Shown here piece by piece: positions 38,397 to 46,918 of a DNA stretch of 64,000 nucleotides. Position 1 is the stretch's first letter. Each line of letters opens with the position of its first letter. The stretch lies in contig NZ_JAJFEQ010000004.1 of assembly GCF_020707265.1 (NCBI RefSeq), forward strand, positions 248,001 through 312,000. Direction: 5' to 3'. Under the pieces are notes generated by a model, which had not been told where the DNA came from, did no database searches, and was given only the letters and a program-made list of their open reading frames with translations. Source of the stretch: Massilia sp. IC2-477 (lineage in GTDB: Bacteria > Pseudomonadota > Gammaproteobacteria > Burkholderiales > Burkholderiaceae_D). Made by a program: the position numbers and the translations under genes.

Positions 38397-39716
38397 TCAG
38401 CTCAGGGTTTCGAGGCGGATGCGGGTGACCTTGCTGATCACCGCCGGCAGATTCTCGATCTTCTCGATCGCCGCGATGATGTTCTTCTCGCGGGTCTGGT
38501 GGGTGAGCAGGATGATGTCGAGGTTGACCTGGTCGCCCGGCTCCTTTTGCAGCACCGCGTCGATCGAGATGCCGGCGTCGGCCAGGATGCGGGTCAGGTC
38601 GGCCATCACGCCGAGCTGGTCCTTTACATAGACGCGCAGGTAGTAGCTGGTGGTGATCTCGGCCATCGGCATGATGGCGACGTCGGTCATCTCGTTCGGC
38701 TGGAAGGCCAGGTGCGGCACGCGGCAGTAGGGGTCGACGGTCGCCAGGCGGGTCACATCGACCAGGTCGGCGATCACCGCCGAGGCGGTCGGTTCGGAAC
38801 CGGCGCCCTTGCCGTAGTAAAGCGATGCGCCGACGGCGTCAGCCTGCACCAGCACCGCGTTCATCGCGCCTTCCACGTTGGCGATCAGGCGCGCCGCCGG
38901 TATCAGGGTCGGGTGCACGCGCAGCTCGATGCCCTCGCCGCTCTCGGTACGGGTGCGGCGCGTGATGCCCAGCAGCTTGATGCGGTAGCCCAATTGCTCG
39001 GCGTAGCGGATGTCGCGCGCCTGCAGCTGGCTGATGCCCTCGATATACGCCTTGTCGAACTGCACCGGGATGCCGAAGGCAATCGCCGACATGATGGTGA
39101 GCTTATGGGCCGCATCCACGCCTTCGATGTCGAAGGTCGGGTCGGCTTCGGCATAGCCCAGCTCCTGCGCCTGTTTCAGCACGGTAGCAAAGTCCAGGCC
39201 CTTCTCGCGCATTTCCGACAGGATGAAGTTCGTGGTGCCATTGATGATGCCAGCCACCGATTCGATACGGTTTGCGGTCAGGCCCTCGCGCAGCGCCTTG
39301 ATGATCGGCACCCCGCCTGCCACGGCCGCTTCAAATGCGACCGTCACGCCCTTTTCCTGGGCGGCAGCAAAGATCTCGTTGCCGTGCAGCGCCAGCAGCG
39401 CCTTGTTGGCGGTGACCACGTGCTTGCCGTTGGCGATTGCCTTCAGCACCAGCTCGCGCGGCAGCTCGTAGCCGCCGATCAGTTCGACGACGATGTCGAT
39501 GTCCGGATTGTTCACGACCAGGAACGGGTCGCCCACGACTTCCACGCCGGCGCCGACGATCCCGCGCGCCTTGTCGAGGTTGCGCGCCGCCACCATCGTA
39601 ATCTCGATACCGCGGCCGGCGCGGCGGCGGATATCCTCCTGGTTGCGTTGAAGAACGTTGAAGGTGCCGGCGCCGACGGTGCCGATGCCCAGGAGGCCTA
39701 CTTTGATGGGTTTCAT
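38397..39716 (-). CDS. hom: Homoserine dehydrogenase
   Basis: Reduces aspartate semialdehyde to homoserine for threonine and methionine. The product is 439 aa, the usual monofunctional length. The N-terminal Rossmann motif GIGTVGAGT is at 10-18. The catalytic domain has AGGVPIIKALREGL and GIINGTTNFILSEM, with the active-site Lys in FDIEGVDAAHKL. The C-terminal ACT domain (about 355-439, YYLRVYVKDQLGVMADLTRILADAGISID) is the likely feedback site for threonine. It follows the aminotransferase by 23 bp, so alaA-hom is an operon ended by a strong terminator. Confidence 0.97.
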   Translation of the reverse strand: MKPIKVGLLGIGTVGAGTFNVLQRNQEDIRRRAGRGIEITMVAARNLDKARGIVGAGVEVVGDPFLVVNNPDIDIVVELIGGYELPRELVLKAIANGKHVVTANKALLALHGNEIFAAAQEKGVTVAFEAAVAGGVPIIKALREGLTANRIESVAGIINGTTNFILSEMREKGLDFATVLKQAQELGYAEADPTFDIEGVDAAHKLTIMSAIAFGIPVQFDKAYIEGISQLQARDIRYAEQLGYRIKLLGITRRTRTESGEGIELRVHPTLIPAARLIANVEGAMNAVLVQADAVGASLYYGKGAGSEPTASAVIADLVDVTRLATVDPYCRVPHLAFQPNEMTDVAIMPMAEITTSYYLRVYVKDQLGVMADLTRILADAGISIDAVLQKEPGDQVNLDIILLTHQTREKNIIAAIEKIENLPAVISKVTRIRLETLS

Positions 39717-39739
39717 GATCTCGATTTTCGTTAATCGGC

Positions 39740-40966
39740 TTAACGCGCGTGGCGTCGCCGGTAACCGTCCAGGAAGCGCGCGATGCGGTCGCAGGCATCC
39801 GTCAGGTCGTCGGAATTAGGCAGGAACACCAGCCGGAAATGGTCCGGTGCGATCCAGTTGAAGCCGGTGCCTTGCACCAGCAGCACTTTTTCCTCGGACA
39901 GCAGTTCGCAGATGAACTGCTGGTCGTCCGTGATCGGGTACATCTTCGGATCGAGGCGGGGGAACATGTACAGCGCCGCTTTTGGCTTGACGCAGGACAC
40001 GCCCGGAATATCGGTGAGCAGCTTGTGCGCGAGGTCGCGCTGTTTCAGGAGGCGTCCACCGGGGCCGACCAGGTCGGCGATGCTCTGGTAGCCGCCCAGC
40101 GCGGTCTGGATCGCATACTGACCCGGCGCATTGGCGCACAGGCGCATCGACGCCAGCATGTTCAGGCCCTCGATATAGCCCTTCGCGTGGCGCTTTTCGC
40201 CCGACACCACCATCCAGCCGGCGCGGTAGCCGCAGGAGCGGTAGTTCTTCGACAGGCCGTTCAAGGTAAGAAACAAGACGTCGTCGGCCAGCGAGGCGAT
40301 CGAGACGTGCTCTTCGCCGTCGTACAGGGTCTTGTCGTAGATCTCGTCGGCGTAGATGATCAGGCCGTGCTGGCGCGCCAGTTCGACGATCTCGAGCAGC
40401 ACCTCGCGGTGGTACAGGGCGCCGGTCGGGTTATTCGGGTTGATGACGACGATCGCGCGCGTGTTCGGCGTGATCTTCTTGCGCATGTCCTCGATGTCCG
40501 GCAGCCAGCCGCTCTGCTCGTCGCACACGTAGTGCACCGGGTTGCCGCCGGCCAGGCTCACCGCCGCGGTCCACAGCGGGTAGTCCGGCGCCGGCACCAG
40601 TACTTCGTCGCCGTTGTTCAGCAGGCCCTGCATCGCCATGACGATCAGTTCCGACGCGCCATTACCCAGATAGATGTCGTCGATGCCGACGCCGGCGATG
40701 TTCTTGCCCTGGGTGTAGTGCATGACCGCCTTGCGCGGCGCAAACATGCCTTTCGAGTCGGTATAGCCGGCCGCGCCGTGCATGTTGCGGATCATGTCGT
40801 GCACGATCTCGTCGGGCGGATCGAAACCGAACACGGCCAGGTTGCCGATGTTCAGCTTGATGATCTTCTGGCCGTCGTCTTCCATCTGCCGGGCCTTTTC
40901 CAGGGCCGGGCCACGGATTTCATAGCAGACGTCGTCCAGCTTGTTCGATTTCAGGATCGGTCGCAA
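39740..40966 (-). CDS. alaA: Alanine-type PLP aminotransferase (AlaA-like)
   Basis: A class I aminotransferase that makes alanine from pyruvate and glutamate. The product is 408 aa. The Schiff-base lysine is K240 in LNGLSKNYRSCGYRAGW; INPNNPTGALY (175-185) and YADEIYD (205-211) bind PLP and the phosphate; NAPGQYAIQTALGG follows. The N-terminus (SNKLDDVCYEIRGPALEKA) is the AlaA type seen in E. coli. In many betaproteobacteria it precedes hom as here, linking alanine/pyruvate and aspartate-family synthesis. The assignment of alanine specificity is by family. Confidence 0.92.
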   Translation of the reverse strand: MRPILKSNKLDDVCYEIRGPALEKARQMEDDGQKIIKLNIGNLAVFGFDPPDEIVHDMIRNMHGAAGYTDSKGMFAPRKAVMHYTQGKNIAGVGIDDIYLGNGASELIVMAMQGLLNNGDEVLVPAPDYPLWTAAVSLAGGNPVHYVCDEQSGWLPDIEDMRKKITPNTRAIVVINPNNPTGALYHREVLLEIVELARQHGLIIYADEIYDKTLYDGEEHVSIASLADDVLFLTLNGLSKNYRSCGYRAGWMVVSGEKRHAKGYIEGLNMLASMRLCANAPGQYAIQTALGGYQSIADLVGPGGRLLKQRDLAHKLLTDIPGVSCVKPKAALYMFPRLDPKMYPITDDQQFICELLSEEKVLLVQGTGFNWIAPDHFRLVFLPNSDDLTDACDRIARFLDGYRRRHAR

Positions 40967-41096
40967 GGGGTCCCCTGTTCTGTGGCGCTATGTTGCAGTG
41001 CGAAAAATACCATTCTGCCGAAAGCGCCCAATTTAAGCAACCTCGCCTCTCGCGGTTACAATGGCCGCTTCCATCTCAATGCAAATGCGCGATACG

Positions 41097-41477
41097 ATGA
41101 AGCTCCATTCCGACAATACCCAGCAGTACCAGACCGTCACCGGCTACGACGCCAGCGGGGTCGAGATCAACGCCCAACGCTTCAACTACAGCCTGACCGT
41201 GATGCCGGAAATGCTGCCGCGTCCGTGGAATGTGGCGCGTTTCGAAGACCTGAGCGCCGCCCACTTCGAGGAAATCGCAAAGGATGCGCCGGACGTCGTG
41301 GTGCTCGGCACCGGCGAACGCCAGCGCTTCGTCCATCCGAAGCTGGTCGCCAGCCTGTCCGCGATGCACGTGGGCGTGGAAAGCATGGACAGCCAGGCCG
41401 CCTGCCGTACCTATAACGTGCTGATGGGCGAAGGCCGCAAGGTCACGCTGGCCCTGATCATTCCACCCGCGGCCTGA
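41097..41477 (+). CDS. Mth938-like domain protein (DUF498/NDUFAF3 family)
   Basis: The product is 126 aa from ATG 41097; the earlier in-frame ATG at 41061 overlaps a TACAAT promoter-like hexamer and is less likely. It is a single Mth938 domain: ITGYDASGVEINAQRFNYSL-like start (here VTGYDASGVEINAQRF), VVVLGTGERQRF and GVESMDSQAACRTYNVLMGEGRKVTLALI. The mitochondrial relative NDUFAF3 helps assemble complex I; the bacterial role is not settled. It begins a rightward set but spacing to the next gene is 78 bp. Confidence 0.9.
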   Translation: MKLHSDNTQQYQTVTGYDASGVEINAQRFNYSLTVMPEMLPRPWNVARFEDLSAAHFEEIAKDAPDVVVLGTGERQRFVHPKLVASLSAMHVGVESMDSQAACRTYNVLMGEGRKVTLALIIPPAA

Positions 41478-41555
41478 GTTTTTCGGGCGGCCCGGCCTTT
41501 CCGCCCAGGCGGCGGCGGGCCCGCTTGCGCCCGGCCAGCCCATACTAATCACGAC

Positions 41556-41930
41556 ATGAATCCATCGGCTTTTGCCTTCATCATCACCGGCGTCATCCTG
41601 AACGCGGCCGCCCAGCTCCTGCTCAAGGCCGGCACCAACGCCCTCGGCGGCGCCATCCACCTCACCCGCGACAACTGGTTCGTCACAGGACTGAAGGTCG
41701 CGACCCAATGGCCGATCGTGCTGGGCATGCTGTGCTACGGCATCTCGCTGGTGGTCTGGATTTTGGGACTCTCGCGCACTGACGTCACCGTCGCCTACCC
41801 GATGCTCTCGCTGGGCTACGTAATCGGCGCCATCGGCGCCTGGATGTTCCTGGGGGAAGTCATTTCACCGCAACGCATGCTCGCGCTCGGCGTTATCGTG
41901 CTGGGCGTGGTCCTGCTGGCCCGCAGTTAG
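41556..41930 (+). CDS. Four-helix DMT/SMR-type membrane protein
   Basis: The product is 124 aa with four hydrophobic helices (about 5-25, 46-68, 75-95 and 101-121), a half-size EamA/SMR-type unit. LNAAAQLLLKAG and SLGYVIGAIGAWMFLGE are typical; the Glu in FLGEVIS fits the DMT pattern. It resembles ArnE/F-like flippase subunits and the small GtrA-like carriers. There is only one such gene here, so it would form a homodimer. The substrate is unknown (a drug, polyamine or lipid-linked sugar are all possible). Confidence 0.85.
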   Translation: MNPSAFAFIITGVILNAAAQLLLKAGTNALGGAIHLTRDNWFVTGLKVATQWPIVLGMLCYGISLVVWILGLSRTDVTVAYPMLSLGYVIGAIGAWMFLGEVISPQRMLALGVIVLGVVLLARS

Positions 41931-42146
41931 GCGGCGGCGCCAGGAAAACATCGTTGCCAAACAAGCAGTTAAGCCAGCCAGGGCACCATGTTGTAAAAAA
42001 TGCCGACAATAATTTCATCTTGGCATCTTGAAAAAATGGCATAGCCGACCCATATCGCGTTCCAGAACCCATCCATACAGGACTGGCGAGAGAAGGCGGC
42101 CCCGATTATCATTCTGGTATCCGCTCCTGCTTCGCCGGGACCGGTA

Positions 42147-42650
42147 GTGAACGCCGCCATGACACGCCAGGAGAATCCCGTGGCCGAGAGCCCAACTGCA
42201 GCAACCGTCGAGAATTTTTCCGCGCCCATGACCAGCGGCCAGACCTTCGAGCTGGCCGGCCGTCCCGCGAAGTACACCGTGCTGTACTTCTACCCGAAGG
42301 ACAACACGCCGGGCTGCACCACCGAAAGCATCGCCTTCCGCGAGGCCTATCCGGAAATCCAGGCCGCCGGCGCCGAAATCTATGGCATCAGCCGCGACTC
42401 GCTGCGCTCGCACGAGAACTTCAAGGGCAAGCTCGGCCTGCCCTTCGAACTGATTTCCGATCCCGAGGAAGCGGTGTGCAACCAGTTCGCTGTCATGAAG
42501 ATGAAAAACATGTATGGCAAACAAGTGCGCGGCGTTGAGCGCAGTACGTTTATCATTGACGCTAACGGCCGATTGGTGAAAGAATGGCGTGGCGTGAAAG
42601 TCAACGACCACGTGGCTGAAGTGCTGGAATTTCTGAAGAGCCAGCCCTGA
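42147..42650 (+). CDS. bcp: PrxQ/Bcp-type peroxiredoxin
   Basis: A thiol peroxidase. The product is 167 aa; a start a few residues later is possible, as there is no clear ribosome site. The peroxidatic Cys is C57 in KDNTPGCTTESIAF, with the family's P-x3-T/S-x2-C arrangement. The resolving Cys expected five residues on (TPGCTxxxC in most Bcp) is replaced by Ile. The other Cys (EEAVCNQF) is far away. It is therefore a probable 1-Cys or distal-Cys type. It has the downstream R (GVERSTFIID). Single gene before the PhoH gene. Confidence 0.93.
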   Translation: MNAAMTRQENPVAESPTAATVENFSAPMTSGQTFELAGRPAKYTVLYFYPKDNTPGCTTESIAFREAYPEIQAAGAEIYGISRDSLRSHENFKGKLGLPFELISDPEEAVCNQFAVMKMKNMYGKQVRGVERSTFIIDANGRLVKEWRGVKVNDHVAEVLEFLKSQP

Positions 42651-42881
42651 ATAACGGATGGCTCCAGCAACCCAGTTCCTGTAACTTTGCTGGACATTGC
42701 CACCTATTTTGAGTCACAGAGCATCTCATCAGCATCACTCTCCCGACTGCCGCCGGACCGGCATCCTCCGGCTGCAGCTCAACCCGCAGCACCACCCTCA
42801 AGTAGCATCGTTTCCGTGCAGCGGCGCGCCCCGTGCTGCGCCCGCGCGTCCATCCAAGAACTTTTTCGAATCGAGAACCTG

Positions 42882-44720
42882 ATGCCACTGCCAAAAATGC
42901 CTAGCAAGCCAGCGACCATGCTGCTGGCCAAAGATTACCCGAAAGCCGAACCGGGCAAGTCGCCCGTGCGTCCCGTGTCCGCCAAGGCCGACGCCGACCT
43001 CGAAGAACTGATCAGCGGCCAGGCCGTGCCCACGCCGAAGGCGAGCAAGGCGCGCAAGGCCAAGACCGCCCCGGCCGCGAACGACGCCGTCGCCGCCGGC
43101 GTGACCGGCACCGCACCGGTGAATGCCGTCAACGCCCCGGCCGCCGAAGCGCCAACGGGCGAAGCGCCGCTGGCGAAAGGTCCGGCCCGCAAGTCGAAGG
43201 ACGGCGTCGGCGCGCGCCTGCGCGAGACCGATGCCGACCAGCCGCATCCGGTCAAGCACAAGCCGGTCGAAGTCACCGTCAAGTCCTCCACCAGCCGCAA
43301 GGCCGACAAGGCCGGCGCCGGCAAGGTCTTCGTGCTCGACACCAACGTGCTGATGCACGACCCGACCTCGCTGTTCCGCTTCGAGGAACACGACGTCTAC
43401 CTGCCGATGATGACCCTGGAGGAGCTCGACAACCACAAGAAGGGCATGTCGGAAGTCGCGCGCAATGCCCGCCAGGTGGCGCGCACCCTCGACGCCCTGA
43501 TCGCCAACGTCGACGACGATGCGATCGAAGCCGGCATCCCGCTGGCCAAGCTGGGCAACAAGGATGCACGCGGCCGCCTCTACTTCCAGACCAACCTGGA
43601 TTCCGCCCCGCTGCCCGAAGGCCTGCCCGAGGGCAAGGCCGACAACCAGATCCTGGGCGTGGTGCGCGCGCTGGAAGACAAGATGGCGGGCCGCGCCATC
43701 GTGCTGGTGTCGAAAGACATCAACATGCGCATCAAGGCGCGTGCGCTGGGCCTGCCGGCCGAGGATTACTTCAACGACCATGTGCTGGAAGACACCGACC
43801 TGCTGTACTCGGGCATCGTCCAGCTGCCGGATGATTTCTGGAACAAGCATGGCAAGGACATGGAGTCCTGGCAGGAGAACAAGAACGGCAGCTCGGCCAC
43901 CTACTACCGCGTGACCGGCCCCGTGATTCCGACCCTCCTGGTGAACCAGTTCGTGTTCATCGAGCCGCAGAATGGCGAAGCGCCCTTCTATGGTCAGGTG
44001 AAACAGATCAACGGCAAGACGGCCGTGTTCCAGACCCTGCGCGACTACAGCCACAACAAGAACAATGTGTGGGGCATCACGGCGCGCAACCGCGAGCAGA
44101 ACTTCGCGCTCAACCTCCTGATGAATCCGGAGTGCGACTTCGTCACCCTGCTCGGCCAGGCCGGTACCGGTAAAACCCTGCTGGCGCTGGCCGCTGGCCT
44201 GGCGCAGGTGCTGGAAACCAAGCAGTACAACGAGATCATCGTCACCCGTGTCACCGTGCCGGTCGGCGAAGACATCGGCTTCCTGCCGGGCACCGAGGAA
44301 GAGAAGATGTCGCCGTGGATGGGAGCGTTCGACGACAACCTGGAAGTGCTGATGAAGTCAGACAGCGACGGCGGCGACTGGGGCCGCGCTGCGACCCAGG
44401 ACCTGATCCGCTCGCGCATCAAGATCAAGTCCCTGAACTTCATGCGTGGCCGTACGTTCGTGAACAAGTTCCTCATCATCGACGAGGCGCAGAACCTGAC
44501 GCCGAAGCAGATGAAGACCCTGGTCACGCGCGCCGGCCCGGGCACCAAGATCCTGTGCCTCGGCAACATCGCCCAGATCGACACGCCGTATCTGACCGAA
44601 GGTTCGAGCGGCCTGACCTATGTGGTCGACCGCTTCAAGGGCTGGAGCCACAGCGGCCACGTCACCCTGGCGCGCGGCGAACGCTCGCGCCTGGCGGACC
44701 ACGCCAGCGACGTGCTGTAA
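42882..44720 (+). CDS. PIN-PhoH ATPase (YlaK/PhoH2-like)
   Basis: The product is 612 aa from ATG 42882; the frame continues upstream but without coding character. After an Ala/Lys-rich leader of about 145 residues comes a PIN ribonuclease domain (D153-T-N in VFVLDTNVLMHD, then EELDNHKKG, and LVSKDINMRIKA), then a PhoH/RecD-like ATPase with Walker A G425-QAGTGK-T432 and Walker B FLIIDEAQNL. PhoH2-type fusions are ATP-driven RNA nucleases or helicases. A strong terminator follows. The long disordered N-terminal leader is unusual for the family. Confidence 0.93.
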   Translation: MPLPKMPSKPATMLLAKDYPKAEPGKSPVRPVSAKADADLEELISGQAVPTPKASKARKAKTAPAANDAVAAGVTGTAPVNAVNAPAAEAPTGEAPLAKGPARKSKDGVGARLRETDADQPHPVKHKPVEVTVKSSTSRKADKAGAGKVFVLDTNVLMHDPTSLFRFEEHDVYLPMMTLEELDNHKKGMSEVARNARQVARTLDALIANVDDDAIEAGIPLAKLGNKDARGRLYFQTNLDSAPLPEGLPEGKADNQILGVVRALEDKMAGRAIVLVSKDINMRIKARALGLPAEDYFNDHVLEDTDLLYSGIVQLPDDFWNKHGKDMESWQENKNGSSATYYRVTGPVIPTLLVNQFVFIEPQNGEAPFYGQVKQINGKTAVFQTLRDYSHNKNNVWGITARNREQNFALNLLMNPECDFVTLLGQAGTGKTLLALAAGLAQVLETKQYNEIIVTRVTVPVGEDIGFLPGTEEEKMSPWMGAFDDNLEVLMKSDSDGGDWGRAATQDLIRSRIKIKSLNFMRGRTFVNKFLIIDEAQNLTPKQMKTLVTRAGPGTKILCLGNIAQIDTPYLTEGSSGLTYVVDRFKGWSHSGHVTLARGERSRLADHASDVL

Positions 44721-44740
44721 GCCTGTTTCGTCCCCACCCA

Positions 44741-44770
44741 AAACGCTCGCTTGCAAAAGCGGGCGTTTTT
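44741..44770 (+). terminator. Intrinsic terminator of the PhoH gene
   Basis: AAACGCTCGC (44741-44750) pairs with GCGGGCGTTT (44759-44768) with one wobble and is followed by TTTTT. It is 20 bp after the stop. Confidence 0.92.
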
Positions 44771-44795
44771 CATTTGAGCCCTGTATTCGTCACGC

Positions 44796-45602
44796 ATGAT
44801 CTTCTTACTCAAACTGCTGCTCGTCCCTTCCCTGATCGCCCTCGTCACCCTGGCAGGCCGCCGCTGGGGACCGCTGGTGGCCGGCTGGCTGTCCGCCTTT
44901 CCCATCGTCGCCGGGCCGATCCTGCTGGTGATCGCACTGGAACAGGGCCCCGCCTTTGCCGCCGCGGCCAGCGCCAACACGCTGCTGGCCGTACTGGCCA
45001 TCCTCGTCTTCAGCATCGCCTATGCGCGCTGCGCCCATCTCGGCATGCCGCGCGCGATGACGGCCGCCCTGCTGGCCTACGCGCTGGCGGTGCTGGTCCT
45101 GAAAAGCCTGTCCCTGCCGCTGTGGGCCGGTTTCATCGCCGTGGTGGGCGCGCTGCTGGTGGCGCCACGCCTCTTTGGGCCGGCACCAGGGCAGGCAGGG
45201 AGCGGCAAGCCTGCCAACGACCTGCCCTGGCGCATGCTGGCCGGCGCCCTGCTGTCCCTGAGCGTGACCTATGCGGCATCCAGCCTGGGGCCGCGCCTGA
45301 GCGGCCTGTTCGCCATGTTCCCCGTGATGAGCACGGTGCTGGTCGGCTTCTCGCACCGCTCGAGCGGTCCCGGCTTCGCAGTGGCGCTGCTGCGCGGCAT
45401 GGTGAATGGCTACTATGCCTTCGCCGTATTCTGCGTGGTGCTGTCCCTGCTGCTGCGCGCGCAGGGCATCGGCCTGTCCTTCCTGGCGGCCACCATGGCC
45501 GCGCTGGCCGTGCAACTGGGCGTGCGCTGGCTGGTCCAACGACACAATGAAAAAACTTTGCGCGCCGCAGCGTGCCAGCCGTCGGCAGCCAGCTTAGAAT
45601 AG
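44796..45602 (+). CDS. Multi-pass membrane protein of unknown function
   Basis: The product is 268 aa with about nine hydrophobic helices in two repeated halves (residues 1-120 and 148-250), hinting at an internal duplication. AGRRWGPLVAGWLSAFPIVAGPIL in the first half is mirrored by ASSLGPRLSGLFAMFPVMSTVLV in the second, each G-P-x-x-x-G-x(3)-F-P. No Cys-rich or nucleotide motif. It looks like a small carrier or membrane scaffold; I do not recognise the family. It starts 26 bp after the PhoH terminator. Confidence 0.82.
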   Translation: MIFLLKLLLVPSLIALVTLAGRRWGPLVAGWLSAFPIVAGPILLVIALEQGPAFAAAASANTLLAVLAILVFSIAYARCAHLGMPRAMTAALLAYALAVLVLKSLSLPLWAGFIAVVGALLVAPRLFGPAPGQAGSGKPANDLPWRMLAGALLSLSVTYAASSLGPRLSGLFAMFPVMSTVLVGFSHRSSGPGFAVALLRGMVNGYYAFAVFCVVLSLLLRAQGIGLSFLAATMAALAVQLGVRWLVQRHNEKTLRAAACQPSAASLE

Positions 45603-45632
45603 CCGGGTTCAATCCACCGAGGAGGGATTCCG

Positions 45633-45989
45633 ATGCCGCACATGCTGTTGATCCACGAACCCATCGGCCAGCGCGCCACCCGCAACGAGCTTGAAGGCCG
45701 TGCCACCTATGAGCGCATGCTGCGCTGGCGCGACGACCTGCGCAGCCGCGGCCTGCTGCTGGCAGCGGAATCGCTGGCCAACCAGGACAAGGCGGTGCGC
45801 GTCACGGTCCCCGCGGGCAAGGCGCGGATCGTCGACGGTCCGTTTGCCGAGGCCAAGGAAATGGTGGGCGGCTTCTTCCTGGTGAACGTCGACACGCGCG
45901 AGGAAGCGATCGCACTGGCCCAGCAGTGCCCGGCGGCCGAGTGGGCGACGGTGGAAGTGCGCGCCCTGGCCCCGTGCTACGAGCAGTAA
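45633..45989 (+). CDS. DGPF/YCII-type protein 1
   Basis: The product is 118 aa with a strong ribosome site (GAGGAGGG). A YCII-related ferredoxin-like fold with the diagnostic DGPF motif (IVDGPFAEAKEMVGGFFLV, about 67-85) and an N-terminal MLLIHEP strand. Such proteins are encoded next to ECF42-type sigma factors in many bacteria. Biochemical role unproven (YCII folds can be peroxidases or dehydratases). It may lead the same operon or be separate: the promoter-like site at 46022 lies between it and the second copy. Confidence 0.88.
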   Translation: MPHMLLIHEPIGQRATRNELEGRATYERMLRWRDDLRSRGLLLAAESLANQDKAVRVTVPAGKARIVDGPFAEAKEMVGGFFLVNVDTREEAIALAQQCPAAEWATVEVRALAPCYEQ

Positions 45990-46021
45990 GGCGGACGGCC
46001 GGAAAATAAGTCCGGCAGCGA

Positions 46022-46051
46022 TGTCGAATCCTGTCCTTCCTCTTCGTCGTA
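46022..46051 (+). promoter_or_regulatory. Candidate ECF-type promoter
   Basis: TGTCGA (46022-46027) and CGTCGTA (46045-46051) are separated by 17 nt, an arrangement typical of ECF sigma factor promoters, which often have CGTC as -10. It would start transcription near 46058, 43 bp before the second DGPF gene, whose operon encodes the sigma factor, suggesting autoregulation. Confidence 0.55.
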
Positions 46052-46100
46052 GGGATGAAAGCAGCCAACACGCTTTCATCCAGACCACCAGGAGACCGAC

Positions 46101-46469
46101 ATGCGCTTCATGATCATCGTCAAGGCCACCGCCGACACGGAGGCCGGCATCTTCCCCGGCGAACCGCTGTTCGCCGCGATGGCCGAGTACCACCAGGAGC
46201 TGGCCCGGGCCGGCGTCCTGTTAGATGCCAACGGCCTGCGTCCCAGCCGCGACGGCTGGCGCATCCGCTACCAGGAAGGCCGCCGCAGCAGCACCGACGG
46301 GCCCTTCGCCGAAACCAAGGAGCTGATCGCCGGCTATACCCTGATCCAGGTGCGTTCGCGCGAGGAAGCGATGGAGTGGTCGCGCCGCTTCCCCGCCCCG
46401 CACGGTGAATTCGCCAACGCCGAGATCGAAGTACGCCAGCTGTACGAACCGGGCGACCTGCCCTGCTGA
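46101..46469 (+). CDS. DGPF/YCII-type protein 2
   Basis: The product is 122 aa. MRFMIIVKATADTEAG start, then RSSTDGPFAETKELIAGYTLIQV with the DGPF motif at about 65-69. Paralogous to the protein encoded just upstream (DGPFAE-K is shared). It is the first gene after the ECF-like promoter and is followed 14 bp later by a VOC gene and then the sigma factor, a standard ECF42 gene order. Probable small-molecule enzyme or sensor of unknown substrate. Confidence 0.9.
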   Translation: MRFMIIVKATADTEAGIFPGEPLFAAMAEYHQELARAGVLLDANGLRPSRDGWRIRYQEGRRSSTDGPFAETKELIAGYTLIQVRSREEAMEWSRRFPAPHGEFANAEIEVRQLYEPGDLPC

Positions 46470-46483
46470 ACAAGGAGACCGCC

Positions 46484-46918
46484 ATGAACAAGCAGATCTA
46501 CGTGAACCTTCCGGTCAAGGACCTCGAGCGCAGCAAGGCTTTCTTCAGTGCGCTCGGCTTCGGCTTCAACCCGCAGTTCACTAACCAGGACGCCGCCTGC
46601 ATGGTCATCAGCGAAGACATCTACGTCATGCTGCTGACCGAAACTTTCTTCAAGGGCTTCACGCCGAAGGCGATCTCGGACGCGCGCAAGAGCACCGAGG
46701 TGCTGCTGTGCCTGTCCTGCGACAGCCGCGCCGCGGTCGACGACATGGCCGCCAAGGCCAGGGCCGCCGGCGGCAACTGGCCGAATGCGCCCAAGGACCA
46801 TGGCTTCATGTACCAGCACGGCTTCGAAGACCTCGACGGCCACATGTGGGAGCTGGCGTACATGGAGGGCATGCCGGAACAGGCGCTCGACGCCGCGGAC
46901 GCGGACGTCGCCATTTGA
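46484..46918 (+). CDS. VOC-family (glyoxalase-like) protein
   Basis: The product is 144 aa with two beta-alpha-beta3 halves: IYVNLPVKDLERSKAFFSALGFGF and KARAAGGNWPNAPKDHGFMYQHGFEDLDGHMWEL. The C-terminal D-G-H-x-W-E is the usual metal-ligand strand of the vicinal oxygen chelate fold. The N-terminal ligand position (Asn in VNLPV) is not His, so metal binding may be altered. It overlaps the sigma-factor start by one base (TGATG). Likely shares its function with the DGPF proteins; substrate unknown. Confidence 0.88.
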   Translation: MNKQIYVNLPVKDLERSKAFFSALGFGFNPQFTNQDAACMVISEDIYVMLLTETFFKGFTPKAISDARKSTEVLLCLSCDSRAAVDDMAAKARAAGGNWPNAPKDHGFMYQHGFEDLDGHMWELAYMEGMPEQALDAADADVAI

